DNA of 64,000 nt, from contig NZ_JAPDGS010000002.1 in the NCBI RefSeq assembly GCF_025950525.1, positions 720,053 through 784,052 on the forward strand, in the 5' to 3' direction. This DNA is from Stagnihabitans lacustris (GTDB lineage Bacteria; Pseudomonadota; Alphaproteobacteria; Rhodobacterales; Rhodobacteraceae). The notes beneath the pieces are model-generated. The model made no database searches and was not told where the DNA came from. It saw nothing but the letters and a program-made list of their open reading frames with translations. Both the position numbers and the translations under genes were made by a program. Below are positions 54,315-62,123 of this stretch, piece after piece (within the stretch, counting starts at the first letter, position 1; each line of letters starts with the position of its first letter).

Positions 54315-54932
54315 TTACAGGATCGGGGCGAGGAGGGCCTTGAGGGCGGCGGCGGGGTCCTCGGCGGTCCAGATCTCGGGGCCGGGGGCGAAGAAATCGG
54401 TGACGGGGGCCAAGGAGGCCACGAGGTCGCGGGTCAGCGCGCCTTCGGCGATGACCGGGACTTCGATCATCTCGGACCACCATTGGAAGAGGTCATGGGG
54501 GGCGAGTTCGCCGGTGCCCAAGGGCGAGGCGCCCACCGGGCCGAAGGCCACGTAATCCGCCCCGGCCTCGGCGGCATTGATCCCGTCGTGGCGGGTGATG
54601 CCGCAATAGGCGCCGAGGATCGCATCGGCGCCAAGGTCCTTGCGCAAGGTGCGGATGTTGCGGCCGCCGTCGGTCAGGTGCAACCCGTCAAGCCCATGGC
54701 GTTCAACGAAGGCCACGTGGTTCTCGATCACGATGGCCACGTCGCGGGCATGGGCCACGACCCGGCAGGCATCCGCCGCGCGGCCCAGGTCGTCGATATC
54801 CTTGGTGGCCAAGGACAGGCGCAGGCAGGCGATCTCGACGCTGTCCATGACGCGGGCCAGCACTTCTGGGAAGGTCTGGAGGTCCAGCACCGGGGGGGTG
54901 ATCAGGTTGATCTGGGGACGCTCTGTCGACAT
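54315..54932 (-). CDS. ThiE/TenI-fold protein lacking thiamine phosphate synthase motifs
   Basis: A 205-residue TIM-barrel protein recognisable as ThiE/TenI family by its spacing: HGLDGLHLTDG, GAYCGITRHDGINAAEAGADYVAFGPVG. However, the residues that bind HMP-pyrophosphate and THZ-phosphate in real ThiE are replaced: no R-x-K after the first strands, ENH for NDR, TDGG for GqeD, and GASPLGTG for the T-x-T-K segment. It is probably a non-canonical barrel of unknown role, though databases would call it thiamine phosphate synthase. GAGGT precedes the ATG; divergent from trmJ. Confidence 0.8.
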   Translation of the reverse strand: MSTERPQINLITPPVLDLQTFPEVLARVMDSVEIACLRLSLATKDIDDLGRAADACRVVAHARDVAIVIENHVAFVERHGLDGLHLTDGGRNIRTLRKDLGADAILGAYCGITRHDGINAAEAGADYVAFGPVGASPLGTGELAPHDLFQWWSEMIEVPVIAEGALTRDLVASLAPVTDFFAPGPEIWTAEDPAAALKALLAPIL

Positions 54933-55026
54933 CGGGATACCTCGCTTTCAGGCGGTTTAGCGGATGGGGGGGCGGTTGCCTAGGGGGGGGCTTTTCTGTA
55001 AGGGGGCTGGGCAGAATGGAGACGCC

Positions 55027-55764
55027 ATGATCCCCCCGGTTTTCGTGCTTGTCAGGCCCCAGATGGGCGAGAATATCGGCGCCAGCGCCCGGGCCATGCT
55101 GAACTTCGGGCTGGAGCGGATGCGCGTCGTGGGGCCGCGCGATGGCTGGCCGAATGAGCGGGCGGTGGCTTTGGCCTCGGGTGCGGGGCGGGTGCTGGAT
55201 CAGGCGGGGGTCTTTGCCGATCTGGACGGCGCGCTGAAGGATTGCGACTTCGTCTTTGCCACCACGGCGCGGGGGCGCGAGCTGACCAAGCCCGTCCATA
55301 CGCCCGAAAGCGCCATGACGCTTGCGCGCGAGATGGCCGCGCAGGGCAAGCGCGTGGGCTTTCTGTTCGGTCCCGAACGCGCGGGGCTTGAAAACGACGA
55401 TATCGTGCGGGCCAATGCCATCGTCACGGTGCCGGTGAACCCCGATTTCTTCTCGCTGAACCTCGCGCAATGCGTCCTGCTTCTGGCCTATGAATGGCGG
55501 CGCCAGACGGTTGACACCCTGCCTGTCGTCCTGGAGATGGCCGGCGCCGATCTGGCCGATGCCGGAGAAATCGCGGCCCTGGCCCAGCACTACGAAGAAG
55601 ACCTTGAAACCGCGGGTTTCTTCTTTCCGCCCAACAAGGCGCCGCGGATGAAGACCGCCTTGCGCAACATGTGGTCGCGGCTGGGCCTGACCCGGGCCGA
55701 GGTCCAGACCTTTCACGGTATGTTGCGCCAGATCGCCTACCGGATGAAGCACCCCGGCAAATAG
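55027..55764 (+). CDS. trmJ: tRNA (cytidine/uridine-2'-O-)-methyltransferase TrmJ
   Basis: A 245-residue SPOUT methyltransferase: PPVFVLVRPQMGENIGASARAM, FLFGPERAGLENDDI and the SAM-knot FFSLNLAQCVLLLAYEW. TrmJ 2'-O-methylates position 32 of tRNAs. ATG at 55027; the 21-codon extension upstream has no support. Divergent from the ThiE-like gene; a core copy of the dispersed element begins two bases after its stop codon. Confidence 0.93.
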   Translation: MIPPVFVLVRPQMGENIGASARAMLNFGLERMRVVGPRDGWPNERAVALASGAGRVLDQAGVFADLDGALKDCDFVFATTARGRELTKPVHTPESAMTLAREMAAQGKRVGFLFGPERAGLENDDIVRANAIVTVPVNPDFFSLNLAQCVLLLAYEWRRQTVDTLPVVLEMAGADLADAGEIAALAQHYEEDLETAGFFFPPNKAPRMKTALRNMWSRLGLTRAEVQTFHGMLRQIAYRMKHPGK

Positions 55765-55765
55765 G

Positions 55766-55789
55766 CTTTCATACTGACCCAAATACTCC
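55766..55789 (-). repeat. Dispersed intergenic element, copy 6 (GGGTCAGT-type centre)
   Basis: Minus strand reads GGAGTATTTGGGTCAGTATG(AAAG), identical to the core at 33603-33626 except for one base. It sits two bases after the trmJ stop, with GC-rich sequence following. Confidence 0.85.
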
Positions 55790-55937
55790 CGCCGGAGGCT
55801 CTTTTCGCGCCCGGCACCCGGAAAATCTTCGGTGAAAATCTGGCCTCCGGGTCTGGACCCAGCGCGCTTGGACATTGCGTCCCCTTGAAGCCCCCCAGAG
55901 CCCGCACTAGGGTTTCGCCGCAAAGAAGGGGTCATCC

Positions 55938-57065
55938 ATGGCGGGCAAGCGCAGCATTTTCGAAGAGGTCGGCCAAAAGGTCGAAGGCCCCAAGGCCGGC
56001 ATGATCGCCAGATCTTTGGGCGGGCGCCATGCGGTGCGGGCCTGGCTTGTCACCATCTTTCTTCTGGTTGCGGTGATGATCCCTGTCGGTGGCCTGACAC
56101 GGCTGACCGAAAGCGGGCTGTCGATCACCGAATGGAACCTGGTCATGGGGTCCATTCCGCCGCTGAATGAGGCCGATTGGACCTCGGAATTCGCCAAATA
56201 CAAGGAGTCGAGCCAGGGGCAGCTGATGAACCCCAATATCTCGATGGAGCAGTTCCAGACGATCTATTGGTGGGAATGGGGGCATCGGCAGTTGGGCCGG
56301 GTCATCGGGTTGGTCTGGGCTGTGGGCTTTGCGGGCCTTGCCTTGACGCGCAAGGTGCCGGTGGGCTGGTCGCCGCGGCTGTGGCTTTTGGGGGCGCTGA
56401 TCGGCGCGCAAGGCGCTGTGGGCTGGCTGATGGTGTCCTCGGGCCTGCGTGAGGGCATGGTTTCGGTGGCGAATGTCTGGCTGGCGGCGCATCTGGCCGG
56501 GGCCTTCCTGATCTTTGGGCTGATTTCGGAATGGGTCTTTCAACTGGGCCGGACCGAGGCGCAGCTGATGCAGGCCCGGCGCGGGCGCGAGAAGCGGTTG
56601 TTCGGGGTCTCCACCGGGTTGATGCATTTCCTTTTCCTGCAGGTGATCTTTGGCGCCCTGGTTGCGGGTGTTGATGCCGGGCAATATTACCCGACCTGGC
56701 CGGACATGAACGGCGCCTTCTTTCCGCCGGATGCGTTCGACGTGCCGGTGGGCTTTTTGCAAAACCCCGCCGTGGTGCAGTTCGCCCATCGGATGCTGGC
56801 CTATGCGATTGCCGGTTATGGCGTCTATGCCTGGTTGAAGGGGCGCAAATCTGCCCATGCGGCGACGCGGCGGGCTTTTCATTGGGTGGGCCTGGCGCTG
56901 TTGGCGCAAATCGCCCTTGGCATCGTCACCGTCTTGTCGGCCGCAAGCCTGCATCCGGCGATTTCGCATCAGGTCATGGCCATCGTGCTTTGGGTCCTTG
57001 TGATGCGGGCCAGACATTTGGCGGGGGCCCCGGTGCAGGGCTCGATCCGGGAGGGAACGGCATGA
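55938..57065 (+). CDS. ctaA: Heme A synthase, COX15/CtaA type 2
   Basis: A 375-residue inner-membrane enzyme with eight predicted helices: VGGLTRLTESGLSITEWN, the heme-ligand region EWGHRQLGRVIGL, and FAHRMLAYAIAGYGVYAWL in the second half. It oxidises heme O to heme A for aa3-type cytochrome oxidase. AAGGGG precedes the ATG. Its stop overlaps the M32 peptidase start (ATGA). No other cta genes lie here. Confidence 0.95.
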   Translation: MAGKRSIFEEVGQKVEGPKAGMIARSLGGRHAVRAWLVTIFLLVAVMIPVGGLTRLTESGLSITEWNLVMGSIPPLNEADWTSEFAKYKESSQGQLMNPNISMEQFQTIYWWEWGHRQLGRVIGLVWAVGFAGLALTRKVPVGWSPRLWLLGALIGAQGAVGWLMVSSGLREGMVSVANVWLAAHLAGAFLIFGLISEWVFQLGRTEAQLMQARRGREKRLFGVSTGLMHFLFLQVIFGALVAGVDAGQYYPTWPDMNGAFFPPDAFDVPVGFLQNPAVVQFAHRMLAYAIAGYGVYAWLKGRKSAHAATRRAFHWVGLALLAQIALGIVTVLSAASLHPAISHQVMAIVLWVLVMRARHLAGAPVQGSIREGTA

Positions 57066-58531
57066 ACAACCACGCATACACCGATCTGATGGCGTTTGAG
57101 CGCGAGACACAGGCCCTGTCGGCCGTGGCCGAAAGGCTGGGCTGGGATCAGGAAACCATGATGCCGCGCGGGGCCTCGCATCAGCGCGGCGAGGAAATGG
57201 CCGCGATGGAGGGCATCCTGCACGCCCGCCGCACCGATCCGCGGGTGGGGGAGTGGCTGGCCGCGGCCGAGGCTCCAGACCAGGCCGGGGCCGCGCAACT
57301 GCGCTTGATCCGGCGGGCGCATGACCGCGCGGTCAAGATCCCGGGGGCGCTGGCGCAGGACCTCGCCCGGGTGACTTCGGTGGCCCAAGGGGTCTGGGCC
57401 GAAGCGCGGGCGGCCCAAGATGTCGCGGCCTTTTTGCCGACCTTGCAAAAGGTGGTCGATCTGCGCCGCCAAGAGGCCGCGTGTCTGGCCCAGGGCGGCG
57501 ATCTCTATGACGCCTTGATGGACGACTACGAGCCCGGCGCCACGGCGGCCACCATCGGCGCGATGTTCGACCGGATGCGGCCGCGGCTGGTGGCTTTGCG
57601 CGAAAAGGTGCTGGGCCGCGCGGCGCCCAAGGTCGAGGGCCATTTCCCCGCCGAAGGTCAACTGGCGCTGGCCCGTGAGGTCGCCGAGGCCTATGGCTAT
57701 GACTTCACCCGCGGGCGTCTGGACTTGGCGGTCCATCCGTTTTCATCCGGGACCGGCGATGACAGCCGGATCACCACACGGGTGGTCGAAAGCGATCCGT
57801 TCAACTGCCTGTATTCCACCATCCACGAGGTCGGGCACAGCTCTTATGAGCTGAACATCGACCGGGCGCTGAAGATGACCCCGGTCGGGCGTGGCGTGTC
57901 GATGGGCGTTCATGAAAGCCAAAGCCGGATCTATGAAAACCAGATCGGCCGGGGCGCGATGGCGTTGTGGCTTTACGACCGGATGAAGGCGCGGTTTGGC
58001 GAGATCGGGGTGGGCTCGGCTCAGGATTTCCTGAAGGCCGTGAACCGGGTTCAGGCCGGCTATATCCGCACCGAAGCCGACGAGGTCCATTACAACCTGC
58101 ATATCATGATGCGCTTTGACCTGGAACGCGCGTTGATCCGGGGTGATCTGGCGGTGGGCGACCTGGAGGCCGCCTGGAACGCCCGCTTCCTGGCCGATTT
58201 CGGCGTCAAGGTCGACAAGCCCTCGAACGGGGTCTTGCAGGATGTGCATTGGTCGGTGGGGCTGTTCGGCTATTTCCCGACCTATACTTTGGGCAATGTC
58301 TATGCGGGCTGCCTGTGGGTGGCGCTGCGCCGTGATGTGCCGGGGGTCGAAGAGGCGCTGGCACAGGGCGACACTTCGGGCGCGGTCGGTTGGCTGAAAG
58401 ACCGGTTGCAGTCGCAAGGCGGCCTGCGCGCGCCGGCCGACACCATCGCCCATGCCTGCGGTTTCGCCCCGCATGAAGGGCCGCTTCTGGACTACCTTGA
58501 GGCCAAGTTCGCGGGGCTTTACGGGTTGTGA
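57062..58531 (+). CDS. M32-family metallocarboxypeptidase (thermostable carboxypeptidase 1)
   Basis: A 489-residue zinc carboxypeptidase: active site STIHEVGHSSYE (HExxH) followed by GVSMGVHESQSRIYEN, with the HPFSSGTGDDSRITTR segment upstream. Cytoplasmic M32 enzymes trim C-terminal residues from peptides, with preference set by a flexible pocket. It starts four bases inside ctaA and ends in a GTGA overlap with the MFS gene, so the three genes form a coupled unit. The functional link to heme A is not obvious. Confidence 0.95.
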   Translation: MNNHAYTDLMAFERETQALSAVAERLGWDQETMMPRGASHQRGEEMAAMEGILHARRTDPRVGEWLAAAEAPDQAGAAQLRLIRRAHDRAVKIPGALAQDLARVTSVAQGVWAEARAAQDVAAFLPTLQKVVDLRRQEAACLAQGGDLYDALMDDYEPGATAATIGAMFDRMRPRLVALREKVLGRAAPKVEGHFPAEGQLALAREVAEAYGYDFTRGRLDLAVHPFSSGTGDDSRITTRVVESDPFNCLYSTIHEVGHSSYELNIDRALKMTPVGRGVSMGVHESQSRIYENQIGRGAMALWLYDRMKARFGEIGVGSAQDFLKAVNRVQAGYIRTEADEVHYNLHIMMRFDLERALIRGDLAVGDLEAAWNARFLADFGVKVDKPSNGVLQDVHWSVGLFGYFPTYTLGNVYAGCLWVALRRDVPGVEEALAQGDTSGAVGWLKDRLQSQGGLRAPADTIAHACGFAPHEGPLLDYLEAKFAGLYGL

Positions 58532-59703
58532 CACGGGATCAGGCGCGGGCGGTCTGGGCGCTGGCGCTTGGGCTTTTGGTGATCTACGCCGGGGTCTTTT
58601 ATGCCTATCCGGCCATGCTGCCCGATCTGCTGGAGGAAACCGGGTGGAGCAAGGCGGCGCTGGCCTTCGGGCCGACGCTGGGGTCCTTGGTCATGGCGGG
58701 TCTGACGCCTCTGACCGGGCGTTTGGTCGACCGGGGGCGCGGCGCGGGGCTGATGGTCTGGATGCCGGTGCTGGCGGTGGTCTGCGTCGGCGCCTTGGGG
58801 TTCGTCACGCAGGTCTGGCAATGGTGGGCGGTCTGGGCGCTGATGGGGGTGGCCCAGGCGGGGTGCCTTTATGAAAGCACCTTTGCCATCCTGGCCCGCC
58901 ACCTTGGCCCCTATGCGCGCGAGGGGATCACGCGGATCACCCTGGTTGCGGGCCTGTCGGGGACCATGACCTTTCCGCTGGGGCATTACCTTGCGGGGGC
59001 CTTGGGCGGGCAGGGCGCCTATCCGGTCTTTGCGGCGATGACATTGGTCGTCACCGTGCCCTTGAACATCTATGCGATGCGCCGGCTTGGGCGCGGCGAA
59101 AGCCCGGTCCACGAAGCCGCCGAGGGCGCCTTGCGCGCGGCCCTGCGGCGGTGGGAGTTCTGGGGCATCGCCGGGATCTTTGCGCTGATCTGGCTGGATC
59201 ACGGGATATTGCTGACCTATATCCTGCCGCTGTTCGAAGAGCGTGGCGTGGGCCGCGAAGCCGCAGCCTTTGCCGCCGCCTGCCTGGGGCCCGCGCAACT
59301 GGTCGGGCGCCTGGTCCTGGTCTTTGGCGGAGGCCGCGTGACCAACCGGGCTGCGACACGGGTGGCTCTGGCCTCGGTCGTGGTGGCCGCCGTCCTGCTG
59401 ATCGCCGCCGGGGCCGCGCCGATGCTGGTCTTTGTCGTGGTGGCGGTGCAGGGCGCAGGGGTGGGGCTGATGTCGATCATGCGCCCCATGCTGGTGGGTG
59501 AGGTCCTGGGGCGGCGCGGCTTTGGCGCGGTCTCGGGTGCTTCGGCCGTCTCGCCGATCCTGGCGACGGCGGCGGCGCCCTCGTTGGGGGCCTTCCTGCT
59601 GGACGGGGTGGGGACCGAGGCGGTCTATGTGGCGCTGTTGGGCTTTGCGCTGGCGGCGCTGCTGCTGGCCGTGGTCGTGACCCGTCCGCGCGTCGAGGGC
59701 TGA
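58528..59703 (+). CDS. MFS transporter
   Basis: A 391-residue major facilitator with 12 predicted helices; the loop 2-3 motif is TGRLVDRGRGAG, and the chain ends in a C-terminal helix ALAALLLAVVVTRP. The substrate is unknown; the pattern resembles oxalate/formate-type and monocarboxylate MFS proteins of proteobacteria, not drug exporters with motif C. GTG start overlaps the stop of the peptidase gene (GTGA). Last gene of the ctaA unit. Confidence 0.9.
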   Translation: MTRDQARAVWALALGLLVIYAGVFYAYPAMLPDLLEETGWSKAALAFGPTLGSLVMAGLTPLTGRLVDRGRGAGLMVWMPVLAVVCVGALGFVTQVWQWWAVWALMGVAQAGCLYESTFAILARHLGPYAREGITRITLVAGLSGTMTFPLGHYLAGALGGQGAYPVFAAMTLVVTVPLNIYAMRRLGRGESPVHEAAEGALRAALRRWEFWGIAGIFALIWLDHGILLTYILPLFEERGVGREAAAFAAACLGPAQLVGRLVLVFGGGRVTNRAATRVALASVVVAAVLLIAAGAAPMLVFVVVAVQGAGVGLMSIMRPMLVGEVLGRRGFGAVSGASAVSPILATAAAPSLGAFLLDGVGTEAVYVALLGFALAALLLAVVVTRPRVEG

Positions 59704-59748
59704 TCCGGCGCAGGGCTCTGTTTCGGCTGCCTAGCCCGGGATACCAGA

Positions 59749-60519
59749 TCACCAGCGGGGCGGGCGCTTTTCCAGGAAGGCTTGCAGGCCCTCATTCGTG
59801 TCGGGGCTCATCAGGTTTTCCACCATCAGGGGGGTGGCCGCGGCATAGGCTTGATCCAGGGGCAGGCCATTTTGCGCGGCAAAGACCTGTTTGCCGATGG
59901 CCAGGGCGCTGGGAAGTTTGCTTGCAAGCTTTGCGGCAAGGTCCATCGTCATGGCGGTCAGCGCCTCGGGCGGGGCGATGCGGGTGACGAGGCCAAGGGC
60001 CATGGCGCGGGGGGCATCCAGAAAATCGCCGGTGGCGGCCAGTTCATAGGCAACCGATGGCGGGAGTTTGCGCGACAGGGCCACGATGGGGGTCGAACAG
60101 AACAGGCCGATGTTGATGCCGTTCACCCCGAACCGCGCGTGATCCGAGGCCACCACGAAATCGCAAGAGGCCGCCAGTTGGCAGCCCGCGGCGGTGGCCA
60201 TGCCCTGAACCTCGGCGATGACCGGTTTGGGCAGGGTGGCGATGCGGGTCATGAGCGCGCTGCATTGGGTGAAAAGCGCGGTCATCCGCGCCTGGCCGCC
60301 GTCGGGATCGGCGCGAAAGCCCTGGATCTCGCGCAGGTCATGGCCGGCACAAAAGGCGCGGCCTTCGGCGGCGATCACCAGGACCCGGGCGGGGGACAAG
60401 GCAAAGGCCTCGACCGCGTCGGTCAAGGCCTGAAGCATGTCGCTGGACAAGGGGTTCAGCTTGGCGCCGTTTTGCAGCGTAAGTCGGGTGATCGGGCCGA
60501 GATGGCTGACCGCAATCAT
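59749..60519 (-). CDS. Enoyl-CoA hydratase/isomerase-fold protein (ECHDC3-like)
   Basis: A 256-residue crotonase-fold protein with oxyanion-hole strand FCAGHDLREI and GMATAAGCQLAASCDFVVAS, then GVNGINIGLFCSTPIVALS, the pattern of mammalian ECHDC3. The two glutamates that catalyse hydration in mitochondrial ECH are replaced (Gln in GCQL, no Glu in the GLFCSTP loop), so normal hydratase activity is unlikely. It overlaps the bactofilin gene by four bases (ATGA) and is translated after it. Confidence 0.88.
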   Translation of the reverse strand: MIAVSHLGPITRLTLQNGAKLNPLSSDMLQALTDAVEAFALSPARVLVIAAEGRAFCAGHDLREIQGFRADPDGGQARMTALFTQCSALMTRIATLPKPVIAEVQGMATAAGCQLAASCDFVVASDHARFGVNGINIGLFCSTPIVALSRKLPPSVAYELAATGDFLDAPRAMALGLVTRIAPPEALTAMTMDLAAKLASKLPSALAIGKQVFAAQNGLPLDQAYAAATPLMVENLMSPDTNEGLQAFLEKRPPRW

Positions 60520-60881
60520 TTGTTCAGGGCGAACTTGCCCTCGATCTGGGCGCCGCTTTCGATGGTCAGGGTCGAATAGGTGACATCGGCCTGAACCTCG
60601 GCGGTGGAGCGCAGCGCAAAGCTTTGCGACTTGACCGAGCCGCTGAGCACGCCCTTGACCTCGACGATGTCGGAATTGACCGTGCCCGAGACGCGGCCTT
60701 CGGTGCCGATCAGCAGGCCCTTGGCGACCAGGTTGCCTTCGACCTCGCCCAGGACTTCGATCTGACCGGAGGAGGAGATTTCCCCCACGATGCGCAAATC
60801 GGAGGCCAGGATGGATTTCGTATTGGCGCCAGGGCGGGCGGTCGTGGTGGGGGCAGTCATCGGCTCGGTCTTGGTGAACAT
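60516..60881 (-). CDS. Bactofilin family cytoskeletal protein
   Basis: A 121-residue polymer-forming protein: disordered N-terminal 20 residues, then the beta-helix DUF583 domain (ASDLRIVGEISSSGQIEVLGEVEGNL ... in part, ending TIESGAQIEGKFAL). Bactofilins form nucleotide-independent filaments, often membrane-attached, for shape or polarity. ATG at 60881; ATG at 60860 is also in frame. Followed directly by the ECHDC3-like gene. Divergent from the agmatinase-family gene. Confidence 0.93.
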   Translation of the reverse strand: MFTKTEPMTAPTTTARPGANTKSILASDLRIVGEISSSGQIEVLGEVEGNLVAKGLLIGTEGRVSGTVNSDIVEVKGVLSGSVKSQSFALRSTAEVQADVTYSTLTIESGAQIEGKFALNK

Positions 60882-61068
60882 GTGTCAGGTCCCGAAAAGG
60901 TTGGGCCGATAAGGACGGAAAGGGGGGGCGTGGTCAAGAGGGGGCCAAGGGGCGGGCGTCATTTCCCGCCCTTTGGGTGTCGCGGATGGGCTTGTGGGGG
61001 CGGTCCGGGGGGTGTTGACTGGCGGGCAAGCGCGGGGGTTCGCCCTGCGGTGGAATATGGAGACTATC

Positions 61069-62025
61069 ATGGCGGGTGATCCGTTCTTTCAACCGGTGTC
61101 CGGGCTGGACCTGCCGCGATTCGCGGGCGTGCCGACCTTCATGCGGCTGCCTTACGTGGACTTCGATCATCCGCGGTTCAAGGATGTGACGATCGGCCTG
61201 GTGGGGGCGCCTTGGGATGGGGGCACGACGAACCGGCCGGGGCCGCGCCATGGGCCGCGTCAGTTGCGCGATCTGTCGACGATGATCCGCGCCAAGAATG
61301 GCGCGACCTGGGTGGCGCCCTTTGAATTGCAGAATTGCGCGGACCTTGGTGATGTCTCGCCCAATCCGGCCGATCTGATGGACAGTCTTGCGCGGATGGA
61401 GGCGTTTTACGACCGGTTGCGCGTGGCGGGGGTCAGGCCCCTGACCGGAGGCGGCGACCACCTTTGCACCTTGCCGATCCTGCGGGGGCTCGCCAAGGGG
61501 CGCAAGCTGGGGCTGGTGCAGTTTGACAGCCATACCGACCTGAACGACTGCTATTTCGGGACGGGGAAGTATACCCATGGCACGCCCTTCCGCCGCGCGA
61601 TGGAAGAGGGGCTGATCGACCCGGCGCGCTATGTGCTGGTGGGCATCCGCGGCACGGCCTATGGCCGCGACGATTGGGATTATGCCGCGGCCAATGGCAT
61701 CCGCATCATCGGCATCGAAGAGTTCCATCGCCGTGGCGTCGATGACGTGATGGCCGAGGTCCGCGAGATCATCGGCGACGGTGAGACCTATGTGACCTAT
61801 GACATCGACTTCGTGGACCCGACCTTTGCGCCGGGGACGGGGACGCCGGAAGTGGGCGGGCCGAACTCGTGGCAGGCTTTGCAGGTCGCGCGGGCCTTGC
61901 GGGGGGCCAATGTCGTGGGGGCGGATCTGGTGGAAGTGTCGCCTCCGTTTGACCAGACCGGGAATACGGCCTGGCTGGCGGTGAACCTGATGTTTGAGCT
62001 CTTGTGCGTCATGGCGGAGCGTTAG
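61069..62025 (+). CDS. Agmatinase/guanidinobutyrase-family ureohydrolase
   Basis: A 318-residue binuclear Mn hydrolase: ligands in GGGDHLCTL, FDSHTDLND and YDIDFVDPTFAPGTGTPEVGG. The motif pattern groups with agmatinase and guanidinobutyrase rather than arginase; these release urea from guanidino compounds. ATG 61069 is chosen (GGAGA five bases upstream); ATG 61057 is also in frame. No arginine decarboxylase or transporter is adjacent; the next gene, separated by a dispersed element, is an amidohydrolase. Confidence 0.88.
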   Translation: MAGDPFFQPVSGLDLPRFAGVPTFMRLPYVDFDHPRFKDVTIGLVGAPWDGGTTNRPGPRHGPRQLRDLSTMIRAKNGATWVAPFELQNCADLGDVSPNPADLMDSLARMEAFYDRLRVAGVRPLTGGGDHLCTLPILRGLAKGRKLGLVQFDSHTDLNDCYFGTGKYTHGTPFRRAMEEGLIDPARYVLVGIRGTAYGRDDWDYAAANGIRIIGIEEFHRRGVDDVMAEVREIIGDGETYVTYDIDFVDPTFAPGTGTPEVGGPNSWQALQVARALRGANVVGADLVEVSPPFDQTGNTAWLAVNLMFELLCVMAER

Positions 62026-62036
62026 GGGGAAGCCCC

Positions 62037-62089
62037 GGGGAGGCGCTGCCTCCCCGGACCCCACCGGGATATTTTTGAAAAGATGAAAG
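62037..62089 (+). repeat. Dispersed intergenic element, copy 7 (TTGAAAAG-type centre)
   Basis: Hairpin GGGGAGGC/GCCTCCCC at about 62037-62055, then CGGGATATTTTTGAAAAGAT(GAAAG) at 62065-62089. It lies between the agmatinase-family gene and the amidohydrolase, upstream of the latter. Confidence 0.85.
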
Positions 62090-62123
62090 ACGAGGGCGGG
62101 AGTTCTCGGGCAGGGTGAGAGAT

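Noticed and set aside
60947..60974. Hairpin AAGGGGCGGG/CCCGCCCTTT as a terminator.
   Set aside because: It lies between divergent genes, where no transcript needs to end; probably leader structure or chance.
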